DNA from: Planctomycetaceae bacterium
GTDB taxonomy: Bacteria; Planctomycetota; Planctomycetia; Pirellulales; Thermoguttaceae
Direction: 5' to 3'
Assembly (NCBI GenBank): GCA_031283825.1
Contig: JAITAZ010000129.1
Coordinates: forward strand, 1-5,871
Length of the DNA: 5,871 bases
Positions 5,245 through 5,871 of this stretch are shown here, piece after piece. Every line of letters starts with the position of its first letter. The stretch's first letter is position 1. The notes beneath the pieces were generated by a model. That model worked only from the letters and a program-made list of their open reading frames with translations, did not search any database and was not told where the DNA came from. Both the position numbers and the translations under genes were made by a program.

Positions 5245-5871
5245 TTATGGTTCGGAGATTGAGTTTAAGTATTTTGCGATTTTATCGTATAGGTCGATTA
5301 TATTTTGCCATTGATCTGCGGCGACGGTAACTCTATCAGATTCGGAGTTATCGTTTTCTTTTTTCTTTGTGGAGGTTTGTTCGGGCTTTACGGAGGCTAC
5401 GAGGTAACGTAATCTAATTTGTAAGTATTGTAGAAGTTCGGTCATTTGAGCGGCGTGTTTGGGTTGTAAACCTGTTGGCAATTGCGGCGGGGCGAGAAGA
5501 TGTAAAGGCGATAGTTCTTTGGGAGACAGACCTCTAAATATTGCGACGTCGAACATAGACGAATTTATATCGCCGGTAGTTACATGTTCGAGAGAGCGGC
5601 TTAAAAAGTTGAATTCTTCGCCATCGACTCCCATTGGCACGGACGCGGATTTATCTTGTTTTGCGAGAGTAGCGAGTCGAGTTGCGATTTCTTCAGTTGA
5701 ACCGAAAACCATAATGGAGCGTCCGGCGGAAATTATATCACCGGGGCGGAGTCGCCAGACTGATATAACTTCGCCGTTTACGCGAGTGCCGTTTGTGCTT
5801 TGAAGGTCTGTTAAAATTATTGCGCCGCCGTTTTCGTGTATTTTCAGATGGTAGCGGCTTATTCTTTCGTC
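5245..5871 (-). CDS. FHA-domain protein, C-terminal part (5' end outside window)
   Basis: The minus-strand frame is open from the window edge to the stop at 5245, giving 208 residues of a longer protein. Residues 1-55 are the second half of a forkhead-associated domain, which binds phosphothreonine peptides: SRYH (5-8), LTDLQSTNGTRVNG (20-33) and LRPGDIISAG (41-50), ending in MVFG. S5, R6, H8, S25, T26, N27, G28 and N32 fit the FHA consensus; the earlier Gly-Arg strand is off the window. The ATG at 5712 is inside the domain and is not the start. Residues 58-208 match no family I recognise: a segment with several Pro/Leu pairs (SPLHLLAPPQLPTGLQP), a likely helix (AAQMTELLQYLQIRLRYLV), a charged linker (KKKENDNSESDR) and a final helix. 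No membrane segment is visible. It may act in Ser/Thr kinase signalling, but its partner is unknown. Confidence 0.85.
   Translation of the reverse strand, partial: DERISRYHLKIHENGGAIILTDLQSTNGTRVNGEVISVWRLRPGDIISAGRSIMVFGSTEEIATRLATLAKQDKSASVPMGVDGEEFNFLSRSLEHVTTGDINSSMFDVAIFRGLSPKELSPLHLLAPPQLPTGLQPKHAAQMTELLQYLQIRLRYLVASVKPEQTSTKKKENDNSESDRVTVAADQWQNIIDLYDKIAKYLNSISEP

Noticed and set aside
5459..5803. 114-residue plus-strand open frame
   Set aside because: It is antisense to the FHA-domain gene, whose conserved motifs fix the true frame.

Overview
The window looks like a piece of a Planctomycetota chromosome. The main clue is a large secreted, three-heme protein related to the alpha subunit of hydrazine synthase, with a discoidin-like domain at its N-terminus; such proteins are abundant in planctomycetes. 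An FHA-domain gene, AT-rich repeat-containing intergenic DNA and inconsistent use of Shine-Dalgarno sites fit this assignment, but no single gene proves it.

All recognisable genes lie on the minus strand, so reading order runs from high to low coordinates. First comes the 3' part of an FHA-domain protein gene (5871-5245), cut by the window edge. Next is a 593-base gap without a gene (5244-4652), rich in short related repeats. The riboflavin synthase alpha-chain gene (4651-4052) follows, then a second gap (4051-3701) holding several hairpins and more copies of the repeats. The 1017-residue HzsA-like cytochrome gene (3700-647) comes next. Only 39 bases after its stop is the 5' remnant of an AAA-ATPase-like gene (607-341). 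This is joined directly, out of frame, to the C-terminal part of an IS1634-type transposase that runs off the window (345-1).

The genes do not form an obvious pathway. Riboflavin synthase is a housekeeping flavin enzyme standing apart from other rib genes here. The cytochrome is exported and probably handles electrons or a small molecule outside the cytoplasm. The FHA protein would bind phosphothreonine peptides in signalling. The left end is a graveyard of two multi-copy gene types joined by a deletion or recombination event.

The least explained signal is non-coding: a family of AT-rich motifs built on GTTACAAAA, found on both strands and only in the intergenic DNA I inspected. Some copies have a conserved extension with two TTAC boxes 21-23 bases apart, and two others face each other to form a long hairpin. 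I found no tRNA, rRNA or CRISPR array, and no complete mobile element.
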